DNA of 64,000 nucleotides from DASSKK01 sp035690495 (GCA_035690495.1 DASSKK010000032.1:1-64000), one strand, 5' to 3'. Counted from the first letter of the stretch, positions 15,300 through 24,036 are shown. A program made the numbers and translations. The notes: generated by a model not told the origin, from the letters alone.

Positions 15300-16400
15300 T
15301 CAGGGCACGGCACCCAAGCCGGCTCCGAGGCGTACGGCGATCTCGGCGACCGCGGCACGCGCCGCATGCACGACGCCGACCTGGTTGAAGAAGCTGTGGA
15401 TCAGCCCCGGGTACCGGATCAGGTGCACCTCGACCCCCACATCGGCGAGGCGTCGCGCGTACGCCTCGCCCTCGTCGCGCAGCGGGTCGAAGCCGGCGGT
15501 CGCCACCAGTGCGGGCGCGAGGGCTGAAGGGATCTTCTCGGTGAAGGCCAACGAGACCCCTGGATCGCGCGGGTCGGCCTGACCGACGTACGCACTTCGG
15601 CTCAGCTCGATGAACCGGTCGGTGAGGTAGTAGCCCTTGCCGAACATCTCGCGGCTTGAGGTGGGGTCCGCCATGTTCGTGACCGGGTAGACCAGCATCT
15701 GGAAGGCGCATGGCACGCCCGCCTCGGCCGCCTTGAGTGCCACCGCCGCGGCCAGGTACGCACCCGCCGAGTCGCCGCCGACCGCGATCCGCCGGGGGTC
15801 GATGCCGCCGACGGCGGGGCTGCCGAAGGCGACGCCGGAGGCATCCGCGAGGTCCTCGGAGTGCTCGGCCACCCACTGGTAGACCGCCCAGGCATCGTCG
15901 AGGCCGGCCGGGTAGGGGTGCTCCGGAGCGAGCCGGTAGGCGACCGAGAGCACCGGCACGTGCGCGCGCTCGGCGACCATCCGGCAGCTCGCGTCATGGC
16001 TGTCGAGGCTGCCGAAGACCATCCCGCCGCCGTGGAAGAACACCAGCAGCGGGCTCCCGGCCGCTGCTGGCACAGCCGACCGGGGCGTGTACAGGCGCGC
16101 GGGAAGTGGGCCGGCGGCCCCCGGCACGCTGAGCTCGCACACGGACCCGACCGGTTGGTGGCCGCCCACCAACCTGGCCTGGCGGTCCACGGCACGGCGG
16201 CCCTCGGCCACCGGCAGTGTCTCCGGGCCGGGGTAGCCGGCCCACCGCCGCAGTCGCAGCATCCACTGGGTCTGCGCGTCGAGCACCTGTCCGTCGCGGC
16301 CGACCGGCCGGCCTGCCGCACGCCGCAGCACCGGAGCCGGCAGCGCCATCGCCGCATGCAGCGCCAGCTCCTCCGCGCGGTCTGTCAGGGTGCGCGTCAT
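15300..16400 (-). CDS. Alpha/beta hydrolase, hormone-sensitive-lipase family esterase
   Basis: A 366-residue HSL-family (lipase/esterase) protein. It shows the oxyanion-hole motif HGGGMVFG (about residue 121), YRLAPEHPYPAGLDD, the nucleophile GDSAG (about 210), and late ATAGFDPLRDEG and LIHSF, giving the Ser-Asp-His triad. No signal peptide, so it is probably a cytoplasmic short-chain ester hydrolase. TAGGTT with 7 nt spacing precedes the ATG at 16400, so a leaderless transcript is likely. Natural substrate unknown. Confidence 0.88.
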   Translation of the reverse strand: MTRTLTDRAEELALHAAMALPAPVLRRAAGRPVGRDGQVLDAQTQWMLRLRRWAGYPGPETLPVAEGRRAVDRQARLVGGHQPVGSVCELSVPGAAGPLPARLYTPRSAVPAAAGSPLLVFFHGGGMVFGSLDSHDASCRMVAERAHVPVLSVAYRLAPEHPYPAGLDDAWAVYQWVAEHSEDLADASGVAFGSPAVGGIDPRRIAVGGDSAGAYLAAAVALKAAEAGVPCAFQMLVYPVTNMADPTSSREMFGKGYYLTDRFIELSRSAYVGQADPRDPGVSLAFTEKIPSALAPALVATAGFDPLRDEGEAYARRLADVGVEVHLIRYPGLIHSFFNQVGVVHAARAAVAEIAVRLGAGLGAVP

Positions 16401-16407
16401 ACTCCGG

Positions 16408-16413
16408 AACCTA
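16408..16413 (-). promoter_or_regulatory. Predicted -10 (TAGGTT), leaderless, HSL-family esterase
   Basis: TAnnnT hexamer with 7 nt to the ATG at 16400. Confidence 0.5.
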
Positions 16414-16582
16414 CCCGCCATAACCCCGTCGAGTCGGCGCGTCTGCGCGGTCACGCCCACAGGCACCATTGCGCTCCCAGACCCAGCCCTCTCGACATGA
16501 CCGCGTTCCCCGGCTCGGAAAGTGCCGGAACTGCCCTGTGGAGAACGCTCAAACCTCGCTGCGCAGGGGGCAGGGTCGTCCC

Positions 16583-17659
16583 ATGGCACGATCACGACAC
16601 GTCTGGGACCCGATCTGCGGACCTCCTCTCGGGCTGGTCCGACCGGTGTGCATCGACCCGACCGGCGAACGCGGACCGACCCGAGGTCAGGCACGCAGCA
16701 AGAGGTGGCGCCGGTTGGGCGGGGGCTGGCTGGTCCCCGCCCCGGACCTTGATGCCGACCTGCCCGAGCAGCGCATCCACGAGGCGGCGGTGCTGCTCCC
16801 GCCTGGAGGCGCCGTGACCGGCTGGGCAAGCCTGCGGCTCCAGCACGGCAACTTCTTCGACGGCCTCGCTCCCGACGGGCGAACCCGGCTGGCGGTGCCA
16901 CTGGTGACCGCTCAGGGGCGACGGGCGCGCGACGGGGTGGTGTGGCTGCAGGACCGGCTTGACCCCGACGAGGTGATCCTCCGAGATGGCGTCCGCTGCA
17001 CGATCGCCGAACGCGCGGTGTTCGATGCGATGCGCCGACCGCGCGACCCGGCTCGCGTCGGCGTACCGGGGAGCTTCGAGGACCTGCAAGAAGCCGTGGT
17101 CAGCATGGACATGGCCGCGGCCGCCGAGATCACCTCGGTGGGGCGCGAGTGTGCCTACCTGGCCGCGCGTGCCGGCTGGGTCGGCGTGATCGTGGCCCGG
17201 GAAGCACTCGATCTCGCGGTCGACAGCAGCCGCTCACCGCTGGAGTCGCGGGTGCGGGTGATCTGGGAGGTGAAGGCCGGCTTGCCCGCACCGCAGGTGA
17301 ACCGAGCCGTCTACGACAAGGCCAGCGGAAGGTTGCTCGGGTACGCCGACCTGCTCGACGAGGAGGCCGGCCTCGTCGGCGAAGTCGACGGTGGCGAACA
17401 CAGCGGAGCCCTCCGCCGCAGCCGGGACGCCGCCCGTGACGAGGACTTTCGCAACCACCAGATCGAGGTCTTCCGGGTCACCGGGGCCGATGTGCCCCAT
17501 CCAGACCGGGTCGTCGGCCGACTGCTCGCGGCCCGAGCGCGCGCACGGTTCCTGCCCCCGGGTCGGCGAACCTGGACCACCGACCCACCGGACGGGTCCG
17601 ACCTCGGCCTCACGCTCGACGAGATCCTTGCCGAGCGAGACCTGACGCGGGGACCGTGA
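16583..17659 (+). CDS. DUF559 / AbiEi-antitoxin-like protein
   Basis: A 358-residue protein. The N-terminal half starts MARSRHVWDPICGPPLGLVR and resembles the winged-helix region of proteins annotated as type IV AbiEi-family antitoxin-like. The C-terminal part (about 215-325) has a PD-(D/E)xK nuclease look: SPLESRVRVIWEV, then GYADLLDEEAGLVGEVDG, then RDAARDEDFRN. Such genes are multicopy and stand-alone in Nocardioides-like genomes. No AbiEii-like toxin gene is next to it. The ATG at 16583 is the family start; no strong ribosome site is visible. Function unknown. Confidence 0.65.
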   Translation: MARSRHVWDPICGPPLGLVRPVCIDPTGERGPTRGQARSKRWRRLGGGWLVPAPDLDADLPEQRIHEAAVLLPPGGAVTGWASLRLQHGNFFDGLAPDGRTRLAVPLVTAQGRRARDGVVWLQDRLDPDEVILRDGVRCTIAERAVFDAMRRPRDPARVGVPGSFEDLQEAVVSMDMAAAAEITSVGRECAYLAARAGWVGVIVAREALDLAVDSSRSPLESRVRVIWEVKAGLPAPQVNRAVYDKASGRLLGYADLLDEEAGLVGEVDGGEHSGALRRSRDAARDEDFRNHQIEVFRVTGADVPHPDRVVGRLLAARARARFLPPGRRTWTTDPPDGSDLGLTLDEILAERDLTRGP

Positions 17660-17702
17660 TCACGCGTGGACTGCCGGGGCATCGATTGTCCGGAGGCGAC
17701 GC

Positions 17703-17760
17703 GCGGTCATGTCCGTAGGCACGCCCTTGTTCGCGGGTTGGTGCCTGAGGGCATGACCGC
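17703..17760. terminator. Long hairpin between convergent genes
   Basis: GCGGTCATG (17703-17711) pairs with CATGACCGC (17752-17760), and the stem continues imperfectly through AGGCAC/GTGCCT. It sits between the DUF559 stop and the end of the convergent unknown gene and probably ends transcription from both sides. No T-run is seen. Confidence 0.5.
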
Positions 17761-17813
17761 TGGGTCTGAGGGATGACTTTCCGGTCACGTGGCCGGAACC
17801 TGGCCCCGGATCC

Positions 17814-18896
17814 TCAGCAGGTGGCGAACAGCACCGGGCCGGTGGAGATGTCCGAGAGCACGCCCGCGCGGTGGGGAGCGAGCGTGAGCAGCACCTGCTG
17901 CCCGTCCGCAGTGCCCGAGACGATCCTGAACCGGTCCGCGAACGTGCCCCCCTGGCCGGGCGCCGGCCCGGAGGCGAGATCTACGCGAGGCTGGAGGTTG
18001 GCGGAAGCCTCCGCCGACGTCTCGAAGTACATCCCGACCCGGATCCGCCGCTGCTTCCCGACTCCCGAGCGCGCCATCACCAGCCCGGACAGCGGGTTGA
18101 TCCCACCCGACTTCGCCACCAGGTGATCGCCCACCCGCTGCGACTCGGGATCGGCGGAGGCCATGCTCAGGTCCACGCACGCGAACGTCGAGGCCCATTG
18201 CACGGCACTGGCCGGCTGTCCGGCGAGCGCCGCGAGCGAGGACACCCCCGCCACGTCGGCCACGGAGGGCCGGTCGCCCCGCACCACCCCGGCGGCGCGA
18301 GTCACGTAGTCGGCGTCGTCGCTCATCAGCACCAGGTGCCTGTCGGGCAGCACCACCAGGTTCTGCTCGATCGGCGTGAGCGACGCGTCGATGCGAGCGA
18401 CCACATCCGGGGAGCCGACCCAGGTGCCGCCCACGCCGGCGCCTGCGGAGGGCGGCGTGTACCCGAGTGTCCGCAGCCCGCGCTCGATCCCGGACAGGTC
18501 GACGTCGTCGTCGACGCGCAGCACATCCACCTGTCCTTGCCGGGACTGGCCGAGCGCCTCCCACTGCGCGTCCAGCGGGCTCACGCCGTACCGGTGCATC
18601 AAGGCGTACGTCGAACCGTGCAGCGCCGAGCCGGACGTCAGACCCCGGTCGTAGGCCCGGGTGGCGAACGCGGAAACCGCTCTATGTGACGAGGCCGCGC
18701 CCAGCGACGTACCCCCCGCAATCGCCCGCACGTCCGCCCAGTCGGTGAACGTCACGCGCAGCGTGGAGCGCGGCAGCTGCGCAAGCGCGGACTCGTAGTC
18801 GGAGCGCCGGTGCGCCGCGCGCCAGGCGAGCAGGCCCGCGACGATCAGGGCCAGCACGACGAAGGCCGCGAGAGCGGCGACACGTCGGCGGGGCAC
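17814..18896 (-). CDS. Membrane-anchored protein of unknown function
   Basis: A 360-residue protein with one N-terminal membrane helix (VAALAAFVVLALIVAGLLAW) after VPRRR, the rest predicted outside the membrane. Two related-looking lobes have strand-rich text such as STLRVTFTDWADVRAI and LVVLPDRHLVLMSDD, and a single late TGPVLFATC. I recognise no family. The start is the GTG at 18896 because TAGTCT lies 7 nt upstream and the helix begins there. It follows the pit gene after a 28-bp gap in the same direction and may be co-transcribed or have its own promoter. No catalytic motif. Confidence 0.6.
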   Translation of the reverse strand: MPRRRVAALAAFVVLALIVAGLLAWRAAHRRSDYESALAQLPRSTLRVTFTDWADVRAIAGGTSLGAASSHRAVSAFATRAYDRGLTSGSALHGSTYALMHRYGVSPLDAQWEALGQSRQGQVDVLRVDDDVDLSGIERGLRTLGYTPPSAGAGVGGTWVGSPDVVARIDASLTPIEQNLVVLPDRHLVLMSDDADYVTRAAGVVRGDRPSVADVAGVSSLAALAGQPASAVQWASTFACVDLSMASADPESQRVGDHLVAKSGGINPLSGLVMARSGVGKQRRIRVGMYFETSAEASANLQPRVDLASGPAPGQGGTFADRFRIVSGTADGQQVLLTLAPHRAGVLSDISTGPVLFATC

Positions 18897-18903
18897 GCCG
18901 GTG

Positions 18904-18909
18904 AGACTA
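18904..18909 (-). promoter_or_regulatory. Predicted -10 (TAGTCT), leaderless, unknown membrane protein
   Basis: TAnnnT hexamer with 7 nt to the GTG at 18896. Confidence 0.45.
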
Positions 18910-18924
18910 ACCGGCGTGCGCGCC

Positions 18925-19935
18925 TCACGGCAGTTGGGCGAGGTTGCGCAGGATCCAGAAGACGACCGCGGCGGCCGCCCCGGCGGCCGGGAAGGTGAGC
19001 ACCCACGCCGCGACGATGTTCTGCGCGACTCCCCAGCGGACCGCGGACACACGGCGGGTGGCGCCCGAGCCCATCACCGCCGAGGTGATGATGTGGGTCG
19101 TCGAGACCGGCGCCTGGAACAGGTACGCCGTGACGTACAGCACGCTCGACCCGACCGACTCGGCGGCGAAGGCGTGCGGAGGGTCCAGCGCGATGATCCG
19201 CCGGCCGAGGGTGCGCATGATCCGCCAGCCGCCGGAGTAGGTGCCCAGGGAGATCGCGCTCGCGGCCGCTGCGATCACCCACACCGGGAGCGTGGTGTCG
19301 TTCTGCGGCTCGAACCCGGCGGTGAGCAGGGCCAGGAAGATCACGCCCATCGTCTTCTGGGCGTCCTGCAGGCCGTGCCCGAGGGCCATGGCCGCCGACG
19401 AGACGGTCTGGGCGAGGCGGAAGCCCCGCGTCACTCTGCCGGCGTTGCGGCGCCGGAAGATCCACATGATCGCCAGCATCACCGCGAACGCGAGCCCGAA
19501 GCCGACCAGCGGGGAGAGCACCATCGGGATGATGACCTTCTCGACGATCGTCGCCCAGTGGACCGCGGCGCCGGCGGCCAGCGCCGCCCCGACCAGGCCG
19601 CCGATCAGTGCGTGCGAGGAGGAGGACGGCAGCCCGAAGTACCACGTGATCAGGTTCCACACGATCGCGCCCAGCAGGGCCGCGACCACCACGATCAGGC
19701 CGGCGTTGACCTGCATCTTGTCGACGTCGATGACCTCGCTGACGGTGTGTGCGACCTTCTGCCCGAGGAACGCCCCGACGAAGTTCATCACCGCGGCCAG
19801 GGTCAGTGCGACGCGTGGCGTCAGTGCGCGGGTCGACACGGAGGTGGCGATGGCGTTGGCGGCGTCATGGAAGCCGTTGGTGTAGTCGAACGCGAGAGCG
19901 ATCACGACGACCGCGATGACGATCGCGAGCGTCAT
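18925..19935 (-). CDS. Low-affinity inorganic phosphate transporter, Pit family
   Basis: A 336-residue membrane protein with about ten hydrophobic segments. The duplicated Pit signatures are visible: TNGFHDAANAIATSVSTRAL near the N-terminus, and FQAPVSTTHIITSAVMGSG plus GHGLQDAQKTMG in the second half. It imports metal-phosphate using the proton gradient. It starts three bases after the stop of the DUF47 gene, so the two form an operon, the standard arrangement for Pit and its PhoU-like accessory. Confidence 0.92.
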   Translation of the reverse strand: MTLAIVIAVVVIALAFDYTNGFHDAANAIATSVSTRALTPRVALTLAAVMNFVGAFLGQKVAHTVSEVIDVDKMQVNAGLIVVVAALLGAIVWNLITWYFGLPSSSSHALIGGLVGAALAAGAAVHWATIVEKVIIPMVLSPLVGFGLAFAVMLAIMWIFRRRNAGRVTRGFRLAQTVSSAAMALGHGLQDAQKTMGVIFLALLTAGFEPQNDTTLPVWVIAAAASAISLGTYSGGWRIMRTLGRRIIALDPPHAFAAESVGSSVLYVTAYLFQAPVSTTHIITSAVMGSGATRRVSAVRWGVAQNIVAAWVLTFPAAGAAAAVVFWILRNLAQLP

Positions 19936-19938
19936 GGC

Positions 19939-20556
19939 CTAGGACTCCTTGACCGCGATCTGCTCGACGATGTTCGCGACCCGCTCGAACGCGTCGATGG
20001 CGGCCTCCAGCGAGTCGACGACGTCCTTGAGCTTGAGGACCTCGAGGGCTTCGTACTTGCCGCCGAAGAGCTTGGCGAGGATCCGGCGGTAGGACTTGTC
20101 GCCGGCGTTCTCCAGCCGGTTGATCTCGATCCAGTACTCCTCGAGGTCGCGCATCGTGCGCAGCCGCGGCATCGCGTCGGAGGTCAGCGCCGCGCAGCGC
20201 TGGATCACCTCGACCTGGTTGGCGAGCTCCGAGGGAAGCGTCTCCACCTCGTAGAGCAGCACGAGGTCGACGGCCTCCTCCATGAAGTCCATCACGTCGT
20301 CGAGACCGGACGCGAGCGCATAGATGTCCTCGCGGTCGAACGGCGTCACGAACGTCTTGTTGACCCGCCGGATGATCTCGTGGGTGGACTCGTCGGCCTC
20401 GTGCTCGGCGTCGCGCATCTTCTGTGCGATCGCCTCACGGTCGTTGCCATCGCCGAGCATCTCCGCGAGCAGCTCTGCGCCGTGCACCAGATGCGTGGCG
20501 GACTGGGCGAACAGGTCGTAGAAGGTGGTGTCAGCAGGGCGGAGGCGCAAGGCCAC
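19939..20556 (-). CDS. DUF47 / PhoU-like Pit accessory protein
   Basis: A 205-residue all-helical protein of the DUF47 family. It begins MALRLRPADTTFYDLFAQSA, and its helices hold acidic metal-binding patches such as DAEHEADESTHEII and REDIYALASGLDDVMDFMEE. These proteins are PhoU-like and are coupled to Pit phosphate transporters, here directly downstream. It presumably tunes Pit activity. The ATG at 20556 follows GTAGGAGCTCGACGTGGCC with AGGAG. Confidence 0.9.
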   Translation of the reverse strand: MALRLRPADTTFYDLFAQSATHLVHGAELLAEMLGDGNDREAIAQKMRDAEHEADESTHEIIRRVNKTFVTPFDREDIYALASGLDDVMDFMEEAVDLVLLYEVETLPSELANQVEVIQRCAALTSDAMPRLRTMRDLEEYWIEINRLENAGDKSYRRILAKLFGGKYEALEVLKLKDVVDSLEAAIDAFERVANIVEQIAVKES

Positions 20557-20678
20557 GTCGAGCTCCTACAGGAGAGGGACAGACGAACCGCCACACATGC
20601 TAGGGGCAAGCGGACCGACCCGCCCAACCGAGGCCGGTTCCGACGCCTCCGAGCCGTGGCCCGGCCCGACAGGCGGCG

Positions 20679-20882
20679 TCAGTCGTGCCGGACCTGCTGG
20701 TGGGGGATCTTCGCCGGGTCCAGTCCGAGCAGCGTGTCGACCTCGCTCTGCGACAGTGTCTGGTCGGCCTCGCTGGCCGCGATGATCAGGTTGGTGGTCA
20801 GCTCCACCTCGGCGAGCAGCTCGGCGTCCTCGAGGGGGACGTTCAGCTGGTCGTCCATCGTGTTGCTCCCAACGTAGGCCAT
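20679..20882 (-). CDS. Small conserved hypothetical protein
   Basis: A 67-residue acidic protein, MAYVGSNTMDDQLNVPLEDA onward, with ELLAEVELTTNLIIAASEAD and a final LGLDPAKIPHQQVRHD. The second half (LSQSEVDTLLGL) reads like a short helix pair. I recall similar small proteins in related actinobacteria but no function. A start at the inner ATG (20858) is possible; the outer ATG has AAGGGGACGAG upstream. It stands between the DUF47 gene and the cold-shock gene. Confidence 0.55.
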   Translation of the reverse strand: MAYVGSNTMDDQLNVPLEDAELLAEVELTTNLIIAASEADQTLSQSEVDTLLGLDPAKIPHQQVRHD

Positions 20883-20982
20883 CGTTGCTCGTCCCCTTCA
20901 CGGACCGGTCTTCTCCCCTCCATTGTGTCCGCTCGAGGGCCTCCTACCCCATAGTCATTTCGGACAAACACGAGGACACACA

Positions 20983-21012
20983 AGGGCCCCGACGGTCTCC
21001 CGCCGGGGCCCT
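20983..21012 (-). terminator. Intrinsic terminator of the cold-shock gene
   Basis: AGGGCCCCG (20983-20991) pairs with CGGGGCCCT (21004-21012), a 9-bp GC stem about 40 nt after the csp stop on the minus strand. Flanking CACAA/TTGTG can extend it. It also screens the next small gene. Confidence 0.7.
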
Positions 21013-21053
21013 CGTTGTGCTGTCGTGCTGTGAATCGGACCGCACTGATCCGA

Positions 21054-21257
21054 TCAGAGCGGACGGACGTTCTCCGCCTGCGGACCCTTCGGGCCCTGCG
21101 TGACGTCGAACTCGACCTTCTGGTTCTCGTCCAGGGTCTTGTAGCCCTGAGACTGGATGGCCGAGTAGTGCACGAAGACGTCGTCGCCGCCGTCCTCCTG
21201 CGCGATGAAGCCGAAACCCTTCTCGGCGTTGAACCACTTGACGGTGCCCTGAGCCAT
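21054..21257 (-). CDS. cspA: Cold-shock protein (CspA family)
   Basis: A 67-residue OB-fold protein with both RNA-binding motifs: KWFNAEKGFGFIAQ (RNP1) and DVFVHYSAI (RNP2). It acts as a nucleic-acid chaperone melting RNA secondary structure. AGGAG precedes the ATG (TAGGAGTAGACGAGC). A 5' region of more than 100 bases with a GC hairpin near 21285-21306 lies upstream, as is common for csp genes, and a strong terminator follows. Confidence 0.95.
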   Translation of the reverse strand: MAQGTVKWFNAEKGFGFIAQEDGGDDVFVHYSAIQSQGYKTLDENQKVEFDVTQGPKGPQAENVRPL

Positions 21258-21655
21258 GCTCGTCTACTCCTAGTGAAACGGGGCGAGGGACCGCCACCTC
21301 GGCGGCCCCGCGACAGATGCGGGTGAAACGCCGTGCCCCCTCGAAAAGCTGTGGCTCAACTCAAGAGAAAACGCCGTCGGATCACAAACTCCGCGGGCGT
21401 CGACCTGCTGGAACTTGCATCTGCTGCGCGCGAGAGCCTACCAACAACAACCCCCATTCCGATACCGGGATCCAAACGGCGCGCCAACTCGTCGCGTCAT
21501 TCGGTCATTCCATCCCTTTTCGGACGGTGTACGCCGCAGACTCGCCGCCCACAGGCGGTCGGCTGGGTGTCAAGGTGCCCTCGAACCGCTAGCCTGAGCC
21601 CGGGCCTCCGGGGGGATTGCCGGAGACCGGCACCGTTTCGGCTCGAGGGGGGCTG
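21258..21655. other. 398-bp divergent intergenic region, csp 5' region
   Basis: No credible gene. GC content is lower here than in the flanking genes. The csp-proximal part has a GC hairpin (GGGACCGCC .. GGCGGCCC, about 21285-21306) that would lie in the csp 5' UTR. The right part carries TAGCCT near 21591 and a GAGGGGGG ribosome site for the plus-strand gene at 21656. Confidence 0.5.
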
Positions 21656-22426
21656 ATGGGCACAACCGTGGGCGGCAGTGCGCCCGCACGCAACCGACGG
21701 CCGCACAGGGTCGGCCGGATCGGCCGGCTCGGCACGGCCGTCGTGGCCGTGGCCACGGTCGCCGCGCTCGGCGTACTCGCCGGGACCGTGCCGAGCTCGG
21801 ACCGGACCGCGATGACGGCCGCCGGGGCTTCCCACCATCGAGCGGCCGGCGTGGTGGATCTCGACGGGCATCCCGCCAGGGGACGCAAGGCCGTCGAGTC
21901 CTGCCTGACCCGCGGATTCGCGAGCAAGCGCGGGCAGGTGAGAGTGCTGTACGGCGTGTGGCAGCGCTTCGGCGAGCGCATGCACCCCACGTTGATCCTG
22001 CGCAACCGCCAAGGCCAGATCCGGCTGTGCGACGCGTTCGGCTCGGACAACCCGTCCCGGCTGCCGCTGCGGCACGCCACCTCGCACACACCGGTCAAGT
22101 TCCTGTCGGGGGGGCGCAAGGACTGGAACTGCCGAGGCAGCCACCTGCGCCGATTCACGATGACCGAGTGGCTGACCGTCGACCGGTCCGTGCGCACCGT
22201 GATGCTGCGGCTCAAGGTCGGGCAGAGGGTGGGCCCGTGGTTCGTCACCCATCCACGTCACGGGTACGCCCACGTCCAGGCCTGGATCGGGCACGCCGGT
22301 CGGCAGCGGGTGGTCGTGCAGCAGCGGGTCCTCGACAACCGCGGGCACGACGTGAACCAGCACCGCCTCCCGGCCCGCTACACGCTGCCCGGCTGCTCCG
22401 GCGGCGGCTCCGTGCAGATCCTCTGA
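21656..22426 (+). CDS. Exported or membrane-anchored protein of unknown function
   Basis: A 256-residue protein with an Arg-rich n-region and one hydrophobic segment (LGTAVVAVATVAALGVLAGT), then a soluble basic domain. Three Cys residues (ESCLTRGF, IRLCDAFG, DWNCRGS) and a last Cys in LPGCSGGGS could form disulfides outside the cell. The start at 21656 follows GAGGGGGG by 5 nt. No family recognised; it stands alone between the csp gene and tRNA-Lys. Confidence 0.6.
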   Translation: MGTTVGGSAPARNRRPHRVGRIGRLGTAVVAVATVAALGVLAGTVPSSDRTAMTAAGASHHRAAGVVDLDGHPARGRKAVESCLTRGFASKRGQVRVLYGVWQRFGERMHPTLILRNRQGQIRLCDAFGSDNPSRLPLRHATSHTPVKFLSGGRKDWNCRGSHLRRFTMTEWLTVDRSVRTVMLRLKVGQRVGPWFVTHPRHGYAHVQAWIGHAGRQRVVVQQRVLDNRGHDVNQHRLPARYTLPGCSGGGSVQIL

Positions 22427-22480
22427 CCCGAGAACGCGGGAGCGGAGCAGGGCCGGCACCCGGCATACTGGGGGCCTCCC

Positions 22481-22553
22481 GGGCCTCTAGCTCAATCGGC
22501 AGAGCAGCGGACTTTTAATCCGCGGGTTGTGGGTTCGAGTCCCACGGGGCCCA
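22481..22553 (+). tRNA. tRNA-Lys(TTT)
   Basis: Full cloverleaf of 73 nt. Acceptor GGGCCTC/GGGGCCC, anticodon stem GCGGA/TCCGC with loop CTTTTAA (anticodon TTT), T-arm GTGGG-TTCGAGT-CCCAC. CCA is not encoded. Confidence 0.97.
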
Positions 22554-22658
22554 CGCGGTGACTCGTCGGGTCGTCCCCGGACGATCAGCTGCTGCATCTG
22601 GGTGGGCTTCGGTGTGAGAACTCCACCCAAGTGCGGCACGTGCGAGGCCGGGTATCCG

Positions 22659-23591
22659 TCACTCGTCCCCACGGGCCAGGAGGATGTCGAAGCGGACCCG
22701 GGACCACGCCCGGCCGCCGAGGGCACGGCCGTCGGGAGTCGCGGCGTCCGACGGCTGTCGCTCGAACGTCTTGACCAGGCTCTCGCGGACCCCGAACACC
22801 GCATCGTCGCCCAGCAGCTCGTCGCCGCGCACGAAGATGTGCGTGACCAGCCGGTGGAACCCCTCGGCGTCGACCATGAAGTGCAGGTGCGCCGCCCGCA
22901 TCGGCGAGCGCCCCGTCGCGGCGAGGAGTGCACCGACCGGGCCGTCGTGCGGGATCGGGTACGGCGTGGGGGTGAGCGCCCAGAACCGGTAGCCCCCGTC
23001 CTCGTCGGTGAACAGGTGGGCCCGCCCGGCCACCCGGCCGTCGGGATACTGCACGTCGTACCGACCCGACTCGTCGGCCTCCCAGACCTCGATCCGCGCA
23101 CCCGGCACCGGGGCTCCTGCGGTGTCGGTGACCGTGCCCTCGACCCAGCACGGCTCACCCGGCGCGCTGCCTGCCAGGTCCGCACCGAGCGCGACGCGAG
23201 GAGACCCCTCGACGAAGAACGGTCCGAGCACGGTCGCCTCGGTGGCCGTGACCTCCCCGGGCTCGTCGGCCCCGGCAGCGGCCGGGTCGTTGACCGTGAT
23301 CGTCTGCATCGAGGCGCCGAGTACGTCGGAGAGCAGCACGAACTCCTGGCGGTGCTCGTCGGTCAGGTGGCCGACGTCGGTCAGGAACTCGATCGCCCGC
23401 TGCCACTCCGGCTCTGTGAGCCGCACCTCCCGGAGGAACGCGTGCAGATGCCTCACCAGCGCTCCCATCAGCTCGCGCACCCGGGGATCCGTCGTCGCGG
23501 AGAAGGAGCGCACGACCCGGTCGGTGAGCTCCCGCTCGCGTACGGCGCGAATGTCGGGATGGCTGGTGCTCGAGGTTTCGCGCGGAGTCAC
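22659..23591 (-). CDS. Intradiol ring-cleavage dioxygenase (catechol/hydroxyquinol 1,2-dioxygenase-like)
   Basis: A 310-residue non-haem Fe(III) dioxygenase cleaving catechol-type rings between the hydroxyls. The N-terminal helical dimer domain (LTDRVVRSFSATTDPRVREL) is followed by the beta-sandwich with VLGPFFVEGSP. The four iron ligands appear to be the Tyr in GRYDVQ, the Tyr in PYPIPHDGPVG and the two His in AAHLHFM. Length fits catechol or hydroxyquinol 1,2-dioxygenases; the exact substrate cannot be read. No other ring-cleavage pathway gene is adjacent. The GTG start has TATCCT 6 nt upstream. Confidence 0.88.
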   Translation of the reverse strand: MTPRETSSTSHPDIRAVRERELTDRVVRSFSATTDPRVRELMGALVRHLHAFLREVRLTEPEWQRAIEFLTDVGHLTDEHRQEFVLLSDVLGASMQTITVNDPAAAGADEPGEVTATEATVLGPFFVEGSPRVALGADLAGSAPGEPCWVEGTVTDTAGAPVPGARIEVWEADESGRYDVQYPDGRVAGRAHLFTDEDGGYRFWALTPTPYPIPHDGPVGALLAATGRSPMRAAHLHFMVDAEGFHRLVTHIFVRGDELLGDDAVFGVRESLVKTFERQPSDAATPDGRALGGRAWSRVRFDILLARGDE

Positions 23592-23597
23592 CTGGGA

Positions 23598-23603
23598 AGG
23601 ATA
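23598..23603 (-). promoter_or_regulatory. Predicted -10 (TATCCT), leaderless, dioxygenase
   Basis: TAnnnT hexamer with 6 nt to the GTG at 23591. Confidence 0.5.
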
Positions 23604-23752
23604 GGCTCCGCATCGGAACGAGGGGGCTGGCCGCGAGGGTGAAGCCGGCGGGGAATGTTGCACAGCTGTAACCGGCGATTCGGCTGACATCACGCGGTTT
23701 GTATCGTTCCATAGGAGAAGAACGATTTTTCGATCCGTGGAGGAGCACGACG

Positions 23753-23932
23753 ATGTGCACACACTCCCCGACGTGCCCGGACGCTCACGACGCGAACTGC
23801 TGCACGGCACACACTGTCGCCGACCACTCCGAGCAGGGCTGGTGCCGGCTCTGCAACGGCGTCATCCTCTTCGACGACGGCCTGTATCTCGACCCGGACC
23901 ACGGCGTGCACCCTGTGCCGGTGGCCGGCTGA
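23753..23932 (+). CDS. DUF5999 family small Cys/His-rich protein
   Basis: A 59-residue protein, MCTHSPTCPDAHDANCCTAH then SEQGWCRLCNGVILFDDG. The MCTHxPxCP opening and GW.LLCNG.ILFDD core match DUF5999, common in actinobacteria. Six cysteines and several histidines suggest metal binding. GGAGGAG lies about 9 nt before the ATG. It sits beside the csoR-copZ-copA operon in the same direction, but co-regulation is not shown. Confidence 0.75.
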   Translation: MCTHSPTCPDAHDANCCTAHTVADHSEQGWCRLCNGVILFDDGLYLDPDHGVHPVPVAG

Positions 23933-23997
23933 GCCCTGGCTGACCCCCACCCCGCCGGCTCACCCCAGCCACCGGGCAGTTCTCCTTTCTTCGCGTG

Positions 23998-24013
23998 ATA
24001 CCGTACGGGGGTA
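23998..24013 (+). promoter_or_regulatory. Candidate CsoR operator
   Basis: ATACCGTACGGGGGTA, an imperfect dyad of the TACC..GGTA type seen at CsoR-controlled copper promoters, placed 24-39 nt before the csoR start where it would cover the core promoter. Confidence 0.5.
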
Positions 24014-24036
24014 GGCAAGCGAAGGGAGCGCGATCG

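Noticed and set aside
18897..19052. Longer N-terminus for the unknown membrane protein
   Set aside because: The upstream codons are antisense of the pit gene, and the first Val candidate at 18911 is GTT, not a start.
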